64,000 nucleotides of DNA from Oleispirillum sp963678075 (GCA_963678075.2 CAXXPK010000003.1:868001-932000); one strand, 5' to 3'; positions 8,241 through 17,824 are shown, counted from the first letter of the stretch. Numbers and translations are program-made. The notes: generated by a model from the sequence alone, not told the origin.

Positions 8241-9536
8241 ATGCGTGAGCCGTTGACGTTTCCGGTCTTGAGCGTGCCAGTGGACGATCTGGCGCGGCGC
8301 GATGTCGCGGTGTTGGGCGGCGATGTGGCGGCGGTTTTCATCGCGGCGATCCTGGCGCGGCGAGGTCACCGCGTCGTTTGGTATCGCGGCGACCTGACCA
8401 ATCCCCATGCCGGTAGTGGCGTCATCCGCGATTTCGCCTCGGACCCCGTGGCCTTGCCTGGTTTTGTGTTGGGTGTGCCGGGATTGTGTTTGGGCAACGC
8501 GGTGCGCGGCGGCCTGGTTCCGGCGGCGAATCCGTTGTTTCTGGCCTGGGTGCTGCGCGCGGTTGCCGCCAGTCGTCCGCTCGCGGTGGAAGAGATCGCC
8601 TCCGATCGCGCCTGGCTGTTATCGGCGGCGCGTCCGGCCTTCGCGTCCTTGGCGGCGGAGGTGCCGTTTGTCTTCGAAGAGACCGAGGTCCTGACTCTCT
8701 ACCGCGATGCGGGAACCTATGCGGCGGGTTGGGCGGCGCATGACGTTCGGCGTCGCCACGGTTGCGTTCATCGGGAACTGTCCTTCGCCGATCTGGCGGC
8801 GCTTCGTCCGCATCTGTCGCCACGCTTCGGGTGCGGGGTCCGGATTGCTGGCGTGACGCGGGTCGCCGAGGCCGAGGCCGTGGTCGAGGCTTTGAAGGAC
8901 GATCTGGAGTCCCGTGCCGAAGTGGCGCGCCACTGGCCGGAACGGGTGCGCCCACGGGATGGGCGCCGCGTCGAGATCATGGATGGAGGCAAGACCCGTG
9001 TCTTCGACTGGGTGGTGCGGTGCGAGGATGGCGGGCCGGAGTCGATCTGGCCACGGGCGCGGGGGTGTTTGTCGGCGTGTTTGCCCTATCGTGAGCGATG
9101 CTTGGTGCGCAAAGCGGCCGAGGACGTCTTCGCGGATGCCATGGGGCACGGGCTTTTGATCGACGGCGGATCCGGTGCTTCCCTGGAATATGATCGCAGC
9201 CGCATCGTCGCCGGCGGCGCCCACCGTCTGGGCGGCGCTGTGGAGGACGATTTGCGGTATTTGGTGGCGGCGTCCTATGCCCGCATCTGGCGCGATCTGG
9301 CGGGACGCGGCTGGCGGGACGAAGGCGGGCGAGTCACCGTCGCGCGCGGTTGGGTGGCGCCGGATTCCCGGCCCTTGCTGGGGGATGCCGGATCGCGTGT
9401 TTTGGTCTCGGCGGGGTATGGCGATCTGGCTTGGACCTTGGCGGCGGCGGCGGGCTTTGCCATTGCCGCGGAGGTTGAGGAAAATGACGTGGAAACCGCC
9501 AAGTTGGCGGCCTTCTCGCCGCGTCGCTTCGACTGA
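8241..9536 (+). CDS. FAD-dependent oxidoreductase (DAO fold)
   Basis: 431 residues. An N-terminal Rossmann segment, DVAVLGGDVAAVFIAAILARRGHRVVWY, has the strand-turn-helix shape of a DAO-type FAD domain, but its glycine motif is degenerate (GGDVAA instead of GxGxxG). The C-terminus RVLVSAGYGDLAWTLAAAAGFA resembles the second FAD-contacting region of this fold. The substrate is unknown. It follows the Hpt gene closely; an alternative ATG at 8199 would overlap that gene by 16 bp. I prefer 8241, which has GGGGTGA upstream. It is convergent with znuB. Confidence 0.6.
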   Translation: MREPLTFPVLSVPVDDLARRDVAVLGGDVAAVFIAAILARRGHRVVWYRGDLTNPHAGSGVIRDFASDPVALPGFVLGVPGLCLGNAVRGGLVPAANPLFLAWVLRAVAASRPLAVEEIASDRAWLLSAARPAFASLAAEVPFVFEETEVLTLYRDAGTYAAGWAAHDVRRRHGCVHRELSFADLAALRPHLSPRFGCGVRIAGVTRVAEAEAVVEALKDDLESRAEVARHWPERVRPRDGRRVEIMDGGKTRVFDWVVRCEDGGPESIWPRARGCLSACLPYRERCLVRKAAEDVFADAMGHGLLIDGGSGASLEYDRSRIVAGGAHRLGGAVEDDLRYLVAASYARIWRDLAGRGWRDEGGRVTVARGWVAPDSRPLLGDAGSRVLVSAGYGDLAWTLAAAAGFAIAAEVEENDVETAKLAAFSPRRFD

Positions 9537-9539
9537 CGC

Positions 9540-10343
9540 TCAGCGTCGTCGCATGGTGGCGGCGCGGGCCGCCGCGAACAAAATACCGCCGACGAAAACG
9601 ATTGCCGGACTGCTGGGCCAATCCCAGGTAAAGGACAGGGCCAGTCCGGCGATGACCGAGACTCCGGCCAGCATCGCGCTTTTGATCGCAGCGCCTTCGG
9701 GCGTGTGGGAAAAGGGTTGCGCGGCGGCGGCGGGAATGACCAGCAGCGAGGTCACCAGCAGTAAGCCGACCAGCTTCATCGCAAGGGCGACGTATCCGGC
9801 CAGTCCGGCCAGGAATAGGATGTCGTAGGTCCGGTCGGAAAGCCCGGAAACCCGCGCCAGGTCGCGGTGCAGGGTCAAGAAGACCAGGGGCCGCCAGGTG
9901 CGCGCCAACAGCTGCCCGCCACCGATACAGACCGTGACGGTGATACCGACGTCGGCGGAGGACAGGGCCAGGATATCGCCGAACAGCAGGGACATCGGAT
10001 CCAGGCGGATGCTGCGGCTTTGCGCCAGCAGGATCAGGCCGATCGATAGTCCGACGTGGGCCAGGGTGGCCAGCACGGTGTCGAGACCGGTGTCGGTCTG
10101 CCGCATCATCAAGGCCAGCAATACCGCGGTGATCAGGGCGGCGGCGGCGGCCCCGGCGAAGGGAGGCAATCCGGACAGAAGGGCGACGGCGATGCCGGGC
10201 AAGGCGACGTGGGCCAAGGTTTCGCCGAAGAAGGCGATGCGCCGCCAGACCACCAGACACCCCAACGGCGCTCCCAGGACGGCCAATGCCAGTCCGGCCA
10301 GCAGAGGGCGAAGGAACAGTGGGTCGTCAAGCCAGGTCGGCAT
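9540..10343 (-). CDS. znuB: Zinc ABC transporter permease
   Basis: Membrane component of the high-affinity Zn2+ importer. The 267-residue product has many hydrophobic segments throughout and the ABC-3 family pattern near the N-terminus, WRRIAFFGETLAHVALPGIA. The start at 10343 (MPTWLDDPLFLRPLLAG) overlaps the znuC end by 17 bp, as is common in these operons. An in-frame upstream ATG would lie deep in znuC and is unlikely. The order znuB-znuC-zur on one strand with znuA divergent supports zinc rather than manganese. Confidence 0.92.
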   Translation of the reverse strand: MPTWLDDPLFLRPLLAGLALAVLGAPLGCLVVWRRIAFFGETLAHVALPGIAVALLSGLPPFAGAAAAALITAVLLALMMRQTDTGLDTVLATLAHVGLSIGLILLAQSRSIRLDPMSLLFGDILALSSADVGITVTVCIGGGQLLARTWRPLVFLTLHRDLARVSGLSDRTYDILFLAGLAGYVALAMKLVGLLLVTSLLVIPAAAAQPFSHTPEGAAIKSAMLAGVSVIAGLALSFTWDWPSSPAIVFVGGILFAAARAATMRRR

Positions 10344-11091
10344 GATCGCGGTCGTCCGTGTCGTAGTGGTGCAGGTGGGGGCGGTGATGGTACAGCGCCA
10401 GGTTGGTGGTCGTGGGGTCGGCGAACAGCGTTTGGAACGCGGCGATGGCGTCGAGATCGCGGGGCGATCCTTCGCAGCAGACATGGCGGTTGAGGCAGAG
10501 CACGCGGTTGGTGGATGCCATCACCACATGCAGATCGTGCGAGATCATCAATACGCCGAAGCCGAAGCGGTCGCGCAATCGCGGCAGTTGCGCGTAAAGA
10601 TCGTTTTCCGACACGGGGTCGAGGCCCTTGGTCGGCTCGTCGAGGATCAGAAGTTCCGGACGGGCGGCCAGCGCCATGGCGATCAGGACGCGCTGGCGTT
10701 CCCCGCCGGACAGCCGTGATAGCGGTTTGTCGGACAGATGCCGCGCGGAAATCAGGTCCAGGGCTTCTTCCGCCTCGGCCTCGCTAAGGCGGCGGGGAAG
10801 ATCAAGAAAACGCCGAACCGAGATCGGCAGAGTCGGAACCGCTGGAAAGTCTTGCGGAACGTATCCGATTTTTAGGGCGGGGGCGTGGCGGACGGTGCCG
10901 CTGTCGGGACGCACCAGCCCCGCCGCGATGCGGGCCAACGTGCTTTTCCCCGCGCCGTTGGGGCCGACGATGGTCAGGATTTCCCGCTCGGCGACGTCAA
11001 GATCGACGTTGTCCAGGATGTTCTGTTCCCCCCGTTCGAAGCGGATGGACCGCAGCGAAACCAGGGTTCGGGGGGAAGCGGGGGAACTCAT
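10327..11091 (-). CDS. znuC: Zinc ABC transporter ATP-binding protein
   Basis: 254 residues with Walker A GPNGAGKST, signature LSGGERQR, Walker B LLILDEPT and the switch His in MISHDLHVV. The C-terminus is His/Asp-rich (LYHHRPHLHHYDTDDRDHAD), a tail typical of ZnuC that may bind zinc. I use the ATG at 11091; another in-frame ATG at 11127 would overlap zur by 16 bp, and the choice is open. It is translated together with znuB. Confidence 0.93.
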   Translation of the reverse strand: MSSPASPRTLVSLRSIRFERGEQNILDNVDLDVAEREILTIVGPNGAGKSTLARIAAGLVRPDSGTVRHAPALKIGYVPQDFPAVPTLPISVRRFLDLPRRLSEAEAEEALDLISARHLSDKPLSRLSGGERQRVLIAMALAARPELLILDEPTKGLDPVSENDLYAQLPRLRDRFGFGVLMISHDLHVVMASTNRVLCLNRHVCCEGSPRDLDAIAAFQTLFADPTTTNLALYHHRPHLHHYDTDDRDHADLA

Positions 11092-11111
11092 CGCGGCAGG
11101 CGATCCTTCGG

Positions 11112-11618
11112 TCAATCCGGTTTGCATTTCCCGGCGGTTTTTCCGGCCTTGGCGCAGTCCGCGCAGATTCCCATGATCTCGACAAGGGGGTAACTGACCT
11201 TAAAATGGGCGGTCGCCGCCCCCTCGGCAATGGTCTTGTCGATGGCCGGATCGGAAATCTCGGAAACCGATCCGCAGCACTGGCAGATCAGAAACTGCGC
11301 GGCGTGCGGATCTTCCGGGGTGACGCATGCCATGTAGGCGTTGATCGTCGCCAAGCGATGCACGAACCGTTGTTCGATCAGGAAGTCGAGGACCCGATAG
11401 ACCGAAATCGGCGCGGCGATTTTTCCGTGGTCGCGCAGGCGTTTCAGGATGTCATAGGCGCCGATCGGTTTTCCGGCGCGCAGGATGATTTCGAACACGC
11501 GGCGTCGCAGGGGCGTGAACCGCACCCCGGTTTTCTGGAAATATTGATCCGCCGTCTGTAGGGCGGCGTCGGGATCCGACGCAAAATCATGCGTATAATG
11601 CGCGAAAATGGACATCAC
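11112..11618 (-). CDS. zur: Fur-family zinc uptake regulator
   Basis: 168 residues. The N-terminal winged helix (FTPLRRRVFEIILRAGKPIGAYDIL) is followed by the dimerisation half with structural zinc-type cysteine pairs CQCC and CADC. Its position as first gene of the zur-znuC-znuB run, divergent from znuA, makes it Zur rather than Fur. The likely role is repression of both transcripts when zinc is sufficient. A second ATG one codon in is possible. Confidence 0.92.
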   Translation of the reverse strand: MMSIFAHYTHDFASDPDAALQTADQYFQKTGVRFTPLRRRVFEIILRAGKPIGAYDILKRLRDHGKIAAPISVYRVLDFLIEQRFVHRLATINAYMACVTPEDPHAAQFLICQCCGSVSEISDPAIDKTIAEGAATAHFKVSYPLVEIMGICADCAKAGKTAGKCKPD

Positions 11619-11733
11619 GCGATCGTCCTTACGGGTTATGAAGCGACGGATGAGGGGTCCGGATGAGGGCCGGAGTGGACCCCCGCGCTTCGTTCGGCCA
11701 TGGCCCTATATATTATGACGACGAGGTATTTTT

Positions 11734-11746
11734 GTAATAGTGTAAC
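11734..11746. promoter_or_regulatory. Possible Zur operator in the zur-znuA gap
   Basis: The 198-bp divergent gap holds a markedly AT-rich stretch at about 11705-11745. Within it, GTAATAGTGTAAC is a weak dyad (four of six symmetric pairs) resembling GTAAT/ATTAC half-sites reported for Zur boxes. It is a candidate by position and composition only. Confidence 0.3.
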
Positions 11747-11816
11747 GACCGCCGGTGCCGCTTGCTGCGGCTTTATCGGCGGGCATGGGCCGGACTGTAC
11801 CGCGTGGAGGTGGACG

Positions 11817-12788
11817 ATGCAACGATGCGACGTGAGAATCCTGATGTTTGGTTTTGGTTTGGTGCTGTGCGGTGGTGGCGATGCGGCCCTTGCCAAGGCG
11901 CCGAAGGTGGCGGCCAGTATCGCTCCGCTGGAGATGATCGCGGCGGCGGTGATGGGGGATATGGGGATGCCGGCCTTGCTGATTCCGCCGAACCAGTCGC
12001 CGCACCATGGCGCATTGAAGCCATCCCAGGCGCGCGCTCTGGCGGAGGCCGACGTGGTGCTGTGGATTGGGCCAGACCTGGAAGCCGGTATCGACAAGGC
12101 GCTGGATGCGCGTTCCGCGGCTTGGGTGGCCGCGCATGCGCTGACCGCCCTGACGCTGCCGGAGGTGACGCGTCGGTCCTTCCGGCACTTGGATGAAATC
12201 AAGGGGGAGGCGGTCGCGCACGATCATGACGGCGACAAGGTCGCGGGCGAGTCGGAATATCACCACCACGGCAATATTGACCCGCACCTGTGGCTGGATC
12301 CGGATAACGCGGTGGCGATCGCCAAGGCGCTGGCGGAGCGGCTGGCGGCTTTGGATGCCGCGCATGCCGTGGATTATCGCGGCAATGCGGACTGTTTCGC
12401 CGCTTCTCTGGAGATTCTTAAGTCCGATCTTGCGCAGAGCCTGGATGGCGTACGGGGCAAGGGCTTCGTGGTTTTTCACGACGCCTATCAGTATTTCGAG
12501 GTCCGGTTCGGATTGTCCGCCGTCGCGGCGTTGACCCTTGATCCGTCTCGACCGATCGGCGGACGGCATTTGCGAGAGGTTCAGGGTAAGGTGCGCGGCG
12601 CCGGGGCGGTCTGCGTGTTCGCTGATGCGCAGGCCCCGAAAAGCGCCGTTGTCGGACTGGCGCGGGATCTCGGCATCAAGGCCGGAACCCTGGACCCGTT
12701 TGGGGTGGGGCTGGGCGCCAAACCCGAATCCTATGCCGTGTTGTTGCGGCGGTTGGCGGACGGCTATCGCGCCTGTCTTGGCGACTGA
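11817..12788 (+). CDS. znuA: Periplasmic zinc-binding protein
   Basis: 323 residues, cluster A-1 (TroA-type) solute-binding protein. The start at 11817 has GGAGG seven bases upstream and gives a signal peptide, MQRCDVRILMFGFGLVLC...AALA, with probable cleavage before KAPKV. Metal-ligand candidates are His in QSPHHGALKPS, His in NIDPHLWLDP, His in VVFHDAYQYF and the late Asp region GTLDPFG. A His/Asp-rich loop (HDHDGDK...EYHHHGNIDPH) is characteristic of zinc rather than manganese binding. It feeds ZnuBC encoded on the other strand. Confidence 0.93.
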   Translation: MQRCDVRILMFGFGLVLCGGGDAALAKAPKVAASIAPLEMIAAAVMGDMGMPALLIPPNQSPHHGALKPSQARALAEADVVLWIGPDLEAGIDKALDARSAAWVAAHALTALTLPEVTRRSFRHLDEIKGEAVAHDHDGDKVAGESEYHHHGNIDPHLWLDPDNAVAIAKALAERLAALDAAHAVDYRGNADCFAASLEILKSDLAQSLDGVRGKGFVVFHDAYQYFEVRFGLSAVAALTLDPSRPIGGRHLREVQGKVRGAGAVCVFADAQAPKSAVVGLARDLGIKAGTLDPFGVGLGAKPESYAVLLRRLADGYRACLGD

Positions 12789-12806
12789 TCGCCTCGGTCC
12801 GATCGA

Positions 12807-13226
12807 TCAGTTCGCGGCGGCGCGAACGTTGGACAAAATGCCGCGAACGGAAACGAACAGGTCCAAGGATTTACCGTACAGCTCCTCAAGATCCTTGGGG
12901 AGTTCGGGTGCGACTGCCGGTGCGTCCTCGTCGTGGGCGCCGATGTTCTGGCACAGGGTCGTGGCTTCTTCCAGAAGGTCGTCCAGAGGGACTTCCTTGT
13001 TGTTGACGGCCTTGTTGAGCAGCAGCCAGGACATTGTTTTGGCAAGAAGCGCGGTCAGGCGCGAGGCTTCCCGTGTCGCGGTCAACTTGGCGATGGGGTC
13101 CTCTGCCGGGGCCCGCTCCTGGGCCAAATTGCCGCGCAGATAGTCGCGGGTTTCCATCAACAGGGCGATATTTCTATCAAAAACCGATGCAAATTGAGGG
13201 GTGTCAACCCATTCGGCGGTCATCAT
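12807..13226 (-). CDS. rcdA: DUF1465 protein, RcdA-like protease adaptor
   Basis: 139 residues, mostly helical. Segments such as ASVFDRNIALLMETRDYL and ASRLTALLAKTMSWLLLNKAV resemble the three-helix core of Caulobacter RcdA, which belongs to DUF1465. RcdA helps the adaptor CpdR deliver CtrA and other substrates to ClpXP. The family assignment is from memory of these motifs. The C-terminus is shorter and less charged than in Caulobacter. It is convergent with znuA, and clpP and clpX lie 27 kb away. Confidence 0.65.
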   Translation of the reverse strand: MMTAEWVDTPQFASVFDRNIALLMETRDYLRGNLAQERAPAEDPIAKLTATREASRLTALLAKTMSWLLLNKAVNNKEVPLDDLLEEATTLCQNIGAHDEDAPAVAPELPKDLEELYGKSLDLFVSVRGILSNVRAAAN

Positions 13227-13314
13227 GCCTCTCCGCGTTTGTGTCGCCGTTCAGGTTACGCCGTGATGCGAAACCCACTTAATCGCCGATGGTTCGACGT
13301 CTTTCCTAGGCCTG

Positions 13315-14161
13315 GGCTCAGGACCCATTAAATTATTGTCAGGCAGATCGGCGGCTGATTCACTCACGGGAGGGAGGACCCCATCCATGAGTGATCTGTT
13401 TTGGTTGTCAGAGAGGCAGTTGGCGAAGATCGAGCCGCATTTCCCGCTATCGCATGGCGTGCTGCGGGTTGATGATCGGCGAGTGATCAGCGGCATCGTT
13501 CATGTGATCCGCAACGGCTTACGGTGGCGAGATGCACCACCCGTCTATGGCCCCCACAAAATCCTCTATAATCGTTTCGTTCGCTGGAGCCGACTTGGGG
13601 TGTTCAGCCGGATCTTCGTGACCTTGACGGGAGAGGCTGGCCCTCCAGACCGGTTGATGATCGATGCAACCCACCTGAAAGCTCATCGGACCGCCGCGAG
13701 CCTCTATAAAAAGGGGCTCTTCCCCGATGTATCGGACGCACAAAAGGCGGGCTGAACTCCAAGCTTCATGCGGTTGGCGACGGACAAGGAAGGCCCCTCA
13801 TCCTGCTGCTCCAGCGAGGGGCAAATGAGCGATTACAAAGGCGCGATGCTGTTGCTCGACCTATTTTCCAAGGCCAACGTCCTGATCGCCGACAAGGGCT
13901 ATGACGGTGATCCCCTTCGAGAGGCTTTGACACAGCGAGGGATCGCTACATGCATCCCGCCAATGCGTCATCGCAAAACCCAGTACGCTTACGACAAAAC
14001 CTTCTATCGCCAGCGTCATAGGATCGAGAACCTCTTCGCGCGCCTCAAGGATTGGCGGTGTATCCACACCCGATATGACCGATGCGCGGATATCTTCTTT
14101 GCCGCCGTCATCATCGCGGTACTCCTCCTCTTCTGGATCGAACCTTAATGAGTCCTGAGCC
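13315..14161 (+). mobile_element. IS5-family (IS427-group) insertion sequence, copy 2
   Basis: 847 bp, nearly identical to copy 1, with left end GGCTCAGGACCCATTAA and right end matching GGCTCAGGACTCATTAA. The right flank starts TA, but the left flank ends TG, so the target duplication has either mutated by one base or been replaced by recombination between copies. It lies between the rcdA-like gene and the TPR gene and may have removed the original promoter of the latter. Confidence 0.9.
13387..14148 (+). pseudogene. IS5-family transposase, copy 2, frame-disrupted
   Basis: The start MSDLFWLSERQLAKIEPHF is as in copy 1, and orfA stops at 13755. One extra C (CTGCTGCTCCAGCGAGG near 13810) puts orfB in the orfA frame, so the normal -1 slip at the A-run no longer leads into the catalytic second half. 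Additional substitutions include DPFPE to DLFSK. This copy is therefore probably inactive on its own. Confidence 0.78.
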
Positions 14162-14265
14162 TAGTGTGGGGAGTGTGGGCGGCGATGACAAGACAATCTG
14201 GACGGGTCTTGTCGTTGGCGCGGTGATTGCCGTTTCCTTCGAGGGAGGCTACCAAGGAAGGGAAC

Positions 14266-15813
14266 GTGGCGGTGGTGGCTTTCAGGAAAGGATGCGCGGT
14301 GACGGATACGGGCGATCTGGCGCGGGCCGAAGCGTTGGCGCTGGCCTGTCTGGATACTCTGGGGGAAGATCCGCAATTGCGCGGAATTGTCGGCGCGGTG
14401 CGTTTGTCGCGGGAAGAGGCGAGGCTCGCTCTCGCCGATTTCCAAATGGCCCTGAAATGGGGCGGCGGCGATGCCGACCTCCACTATGCGATGGGGGTTG
14501 CCCGTCAGCAAATGGGGAACCTGAGCGAGGCTGCGGTTTGTTGGCGTCGCGCCATCGCCTGCAATCCGGATCATGTCGATGCGGTGGTGAATGGGACCCT
14601 GGCCGCCCTGCAAGTCGGCGATTGGGAAAATGCGCGTGCGATGGCGCGACATGGACAGATGCGCGGCATCTCCGATTCGCGTTTGCCGCTGTGGTTGGGG
14701 CATGCCTTGGCGAAGCTGCATCGCGAACCCGAGGCGGTGGAGGCCTGTCGTCTGGCGGTTGAACGAGCCCCCGACAGCGTGGAAGCCTGGTTCGCCCTGG
14801 CCCTGGCGTTGCGCGATACACGGCAGTTCGACGCGGCGCGGGCGGCCCTGGCGCGGGTCCTTGAGATCGACCCCTCGCACGCGGACGCAGGCTTCGAAGC
14901 GGCGCAATTGGAGCTGATGGCCGGGCGTTGGGCGCAGGGTTTTGCCTTGTGAAATTGGCGTCTGCGGCGGCGGCAACCGTTGCTGCCGGATGATTTGCCG
15001 GGAGCGCCTTGGGACGGTGACCGTCTGCCTGACGCGACGCTGTTGCTGCAGGCCGAGCAGGGCCTCGGCAACACCATGCAATTTCTGTGCCATGCGTTCA
15101 TCGCGGCGGAATGGGTGGGGCGGGTCGTCCTCAGGGTCCATGCGCCGTTGCTGCGTCTGTTGGACCAACCGGATCTGCCGTGGACCGCCGTGACCCTGGA
15201 TGCCCCGGTCATGGCTCAGGTGCATGCGCCGCTGTTGAGCCGGCCCGCGATTCTGAACGCTTGGTCGCCGCAGTCCGGCTCTGCCGCCTATTTGGCGAGG
15301 TCGCCGCATCCCCGGCGACATCCTCCCCGTGTTGCTCTGGTCTGGGCGGGAAGTCCGGCGCACTACAACGATGCGCGGTGCAGTTGCCGGTTTTCCGCGT
15401 TCGTGGCCCTTGAACGGGTGGCGGATGTGCGCTTCGTGCATCTGCAAGCGGGGGCCGACATGACGGAAGTGCGGCGGGATTGGCCCGGTCTTGAAGACGG
15501 GATGGCGGAGGTGATGGATTTTCTCGACACCGCGCGCCGATTGGAAGATTGCGACCTCGTGATCTGTGTCGATACCGCCGTCGCGCATCTGGCGGGTGTG
15601 ATCGGCGTTCCGGCCTGGGTTCTGGTTCCCGCCGTCGCCGACTGGCGTTGGGGAGAGGAGGGGGAGACCCCCCCTGGTATCCCCTGGCGCGGGTTTGGCG
15701 GCAGACGACGCCCGGGGATTGGGATGGTGTGCTGGAACGCGTCGCCCGCCGCCCTGACGGCATGGCGCGACGTGCCTGGAAGCGCGGTTGTCAACAGTGG
15801 GGTGGTGTCCTAG
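14266..15813 (+). pseudogene. TPR protein with GT9-like C-terminal domain; nonsense and frameshifts
   Basis: Tetratricopeptide-like helices (DADLHYAMGVARQQMGNLSE, VEAWFALALALRDTRQFD and similar) are followed by a region resembling heptosyltransferase-like domains found in TPR-glycosyltransferase proteins (LLLQAEQGLGNTMQFLCH, RVALVWAGSPAH, LEDCDLVICVDTAVAHLAG). TGA at 14950-14952 falls where relatives have an aromatic residue (GFAL-stop-NWRLRRR), so a TGG-to-TGA change is likely. Near the end, a frameshift at the C7 run 15668-15674 and a compensating one near 15755 scramble about 28 residues; the alternative frame reads PWYPLARVWRQTTPGDW. The start is uncertain: GTG 14266 has AAGGAAGGGAA upstream, and ATG 14227 is also in frame. 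Confidence 0.8.
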
Positions 15814-15860
15814 GGCAAGTCGGGGTACAATCGCGACTTCGGGCGTTCCGGTGAACGAGG

Positions 15861-17295
15861 ATGGTGATGACGGGCGATGGTGTGCGGCGATGGCGGGGTG
15901 TCCTGGTGGTCGCGCTTCTGGGGGCATTTCCCGTGGGAGGCGCCCAGGCCAAGGATATGCATTGGGGCGCCGAGACGCGGAGCTCCCGCGTCCTGACCAT
16001 TTATTCCGATGGCTTCGCGCAGGTCGAGGAAACTCGTAACGGTGTCCTGCCGAAGGGGGTTTGTCGCTTGCGTTTGGCCGACGTCTCCTCTGGCATCATG
16101 CCGGAGTCCGCGATTCTGCGGGGGGGGGAAGGTTTCGGTCGTCGAAATGTCGGTGCGTCCGCCCCTGACCGACCCGCACGGGCTGTTGATGCGGGCGATC
16201 GGCAAGACCGTGAAGGCGGTGCGTCAGGACCCGCGAACGGGCGAGGATTGGTCGGAAAACGCGATCCTGCTGACTGTCGAACCCCATCCTATTTTGCGCA
16301 TCGGCGATCGTCTGGAAACCAACTATCCGGGGCGCATCGTGCTGCCGGTGACATCGGAAACGTCGATGCCGGGCGCCGCGATCCTGGACTTCATGCTGGA
16401 CAGCGCCCTGGCGTCCAAGCGCGAGCTGACCCTGCAATATCTTTTGCCTGGGTTGCGCTGGCAGGCCGATTACGCGGCGATCTATGACGAAACAAAGAAT
16501 CTTCTGAATTTGAGCGGGTGGATCGGCGTTTCCAACGGCAGCGACGATTCCTTTGAGGATGTGACCCTAAGGGTGGTTTCCGGCAATGTCGCGCGGATCA
16601 CCGATCGCGGCAGCGTCGGGGCTTTTCGTGCCGTGTCGAAGGGCGCCGTGATGGGCGAGGCGGTGCGTCCGCCGATGGTCGCCGGCTATCGCCTGTATCC
16701 GGTTGCCAAGGGGATTGCGATCGCGGCCGGGGAACGCAAGCAAATTGCCTTCCTGGATCGTGCGGTGGTGCCGGTGTCGCGCAGCTATCGCGTTGTCGAT
16801 CCGGTCGGCGTTTTCCGTTCTGTTCCGGGGGAATGGCTGCGGCGCGGGGCTTTCCTGCGCTTGGAGTTCGAGAACGTCAATGGTTCCGATCCCGGTTTGC
16901 CGCTTCCCGCCGGTGTGATGCGGGTGATGGCGGCGCGGGCCAACGATGCCGACCTTTTCCTGGGCGAGGATCGTATTGGCCATGTGGCGGATGGCGGCTC
17001 CGTGGTGGTGCAACTGGGGCGCGTAGTGGATGTTGCCTACGAGGCGAGGCGCCTGGATTTCCGTGATATTTCGCGCAGCGCAAGCGAGCAGCATTTCAGT
17101 CTGACGCTGATCAATGATGGTGATCGTCCGGCCGAGGTGGAGGTTGCTCAGACCTTTCCGGGACAGTGGTCGATTTTCGACGACGACGCGGCGCACGTTC
17201 GGCGCGATGCGCAGACGGCGGTCTGGAAAGCATTCATTCCGGCGAACGGGCGCACAAATATTACTTTTTGGGCGCGAATTACGACGGGTAGTTGA
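15861..17295 (+). pseudogene. Secreted DUF4139-domain protein, frameshifted at a G9 tract
   Basis: The N-terminus MVMTGDGVRRWRGVLVVALLGA ending GGAQA is a signal peptide. The first frame reads LTIYSDGFAQVEETRNGVLPKG, typical of the start of DUF4139 proteins, then loses frame at nine G (16120-16128). Eight G would join it to the long second frame, which runs from VSVVEMSVRPPLTDP to the stop at 17295 and includes LQYLLPGLRWQADYAAIYDE. All the rest is intact, so one base in the tract decides whether a protein of about 477 residues is made. The function of the family is not established. Confidence 0.82.
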
Positions 17296-17439
17296 CGTTG
17301 CGGCGCGCTTTTCCGCAATATTTATTGTTTTTTGCGCCGACAGGCAGGGTATGCCAATAGACTTGACCGGGGGGATAGGGTATCCCTTTGGAATGGGGGA
17401 TCGGTTCTGAGGGTGGGGAAATTGGACGATAAGAATGCA

Positions 17440-17802
17440 ATGGCGTGGTCCGACGAAATGGTCGCCGAACTGGCCCGACTGTGGGAGCAAGGTCTTTCGA
17501 CCGGTGACATCGGGCGGCAATTGGGGGTTTCCAAGAACGCGGTGGTCGGTAAGGCGCACCGTCTGGGGCTGACCGGGCGGCCGTCGCCGATCAAGCGGAC
17601 ATCGCCCAAGCCGAAGAAGGAAAAGCAGGCGTCGCTGGTGGACCTGGGGCCCAGTTGCTGTCGTTGGCCGATTGGCGATCCACGCGACCCCGGTTTCCAT
17701 TTCTGCGGCAAGAAGGCGCTTCCGGGAAAGCCCTATTGCCCGGAGCACGCGTCCGTCGCCTACGTCAACACCAGCAAGAAATCGGAACCCGCCGCCGATT
17801 GA
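17440..17802 (+). CDS. gcrA: GcrA cell cycle regulator
   Basis: GcrA is an alphaproteobacterial factor that binds sigma-70 RNA polymerase and acts at promoters containing CcrM-methylated GANTC sites. The N-terminal helix-turn-helix is clear: MAWSDEMVAELARLWEQGLSTGDIGRQLGVSKNAVVGKAHRLGL. The C-terminal CRWPIGDP...FHFCGKK...YCPEH module is the conserved sigma-interacting region with its cysteine/histidine set. At 120 residues it is shorter than Caulobacter GcrA because the linker is brief. The start is chosen from the family N-terminus. Intact, and a strong marker of the class. Confidence 0.93.
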   Translation: MAWSDEMVAELARLWEQGLSTGDIGRQLGVSKNAVVGKAHRLGLTGRPSPIKRTSPKPKKEKQASLVDLGPSCCRWPIGDPRDPGFHFCGKKALPGKPYCPEHASVAYVNTSKKSEPAAD

Positions 17803-17824
17803 TGGCGTGGGTGTGCCGATGGGG

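Noticed and set aside
13300..13316. A different insertion site type for IS copy 2, since the left flank ends in TG
   Set aside because: The right flank has the usual TA; a single A-to-G change or recombination between copies explains it more simply.
14161..15927. A 588-codon open frame on the minus strand opposite the TPR/glycosyltransferase-like gene
   Set aside because: Composition is Arg/Gln/His/Pro-rich without any domain, typical of the antisense of a GC-rich coding region; the plus strand has clear homology.
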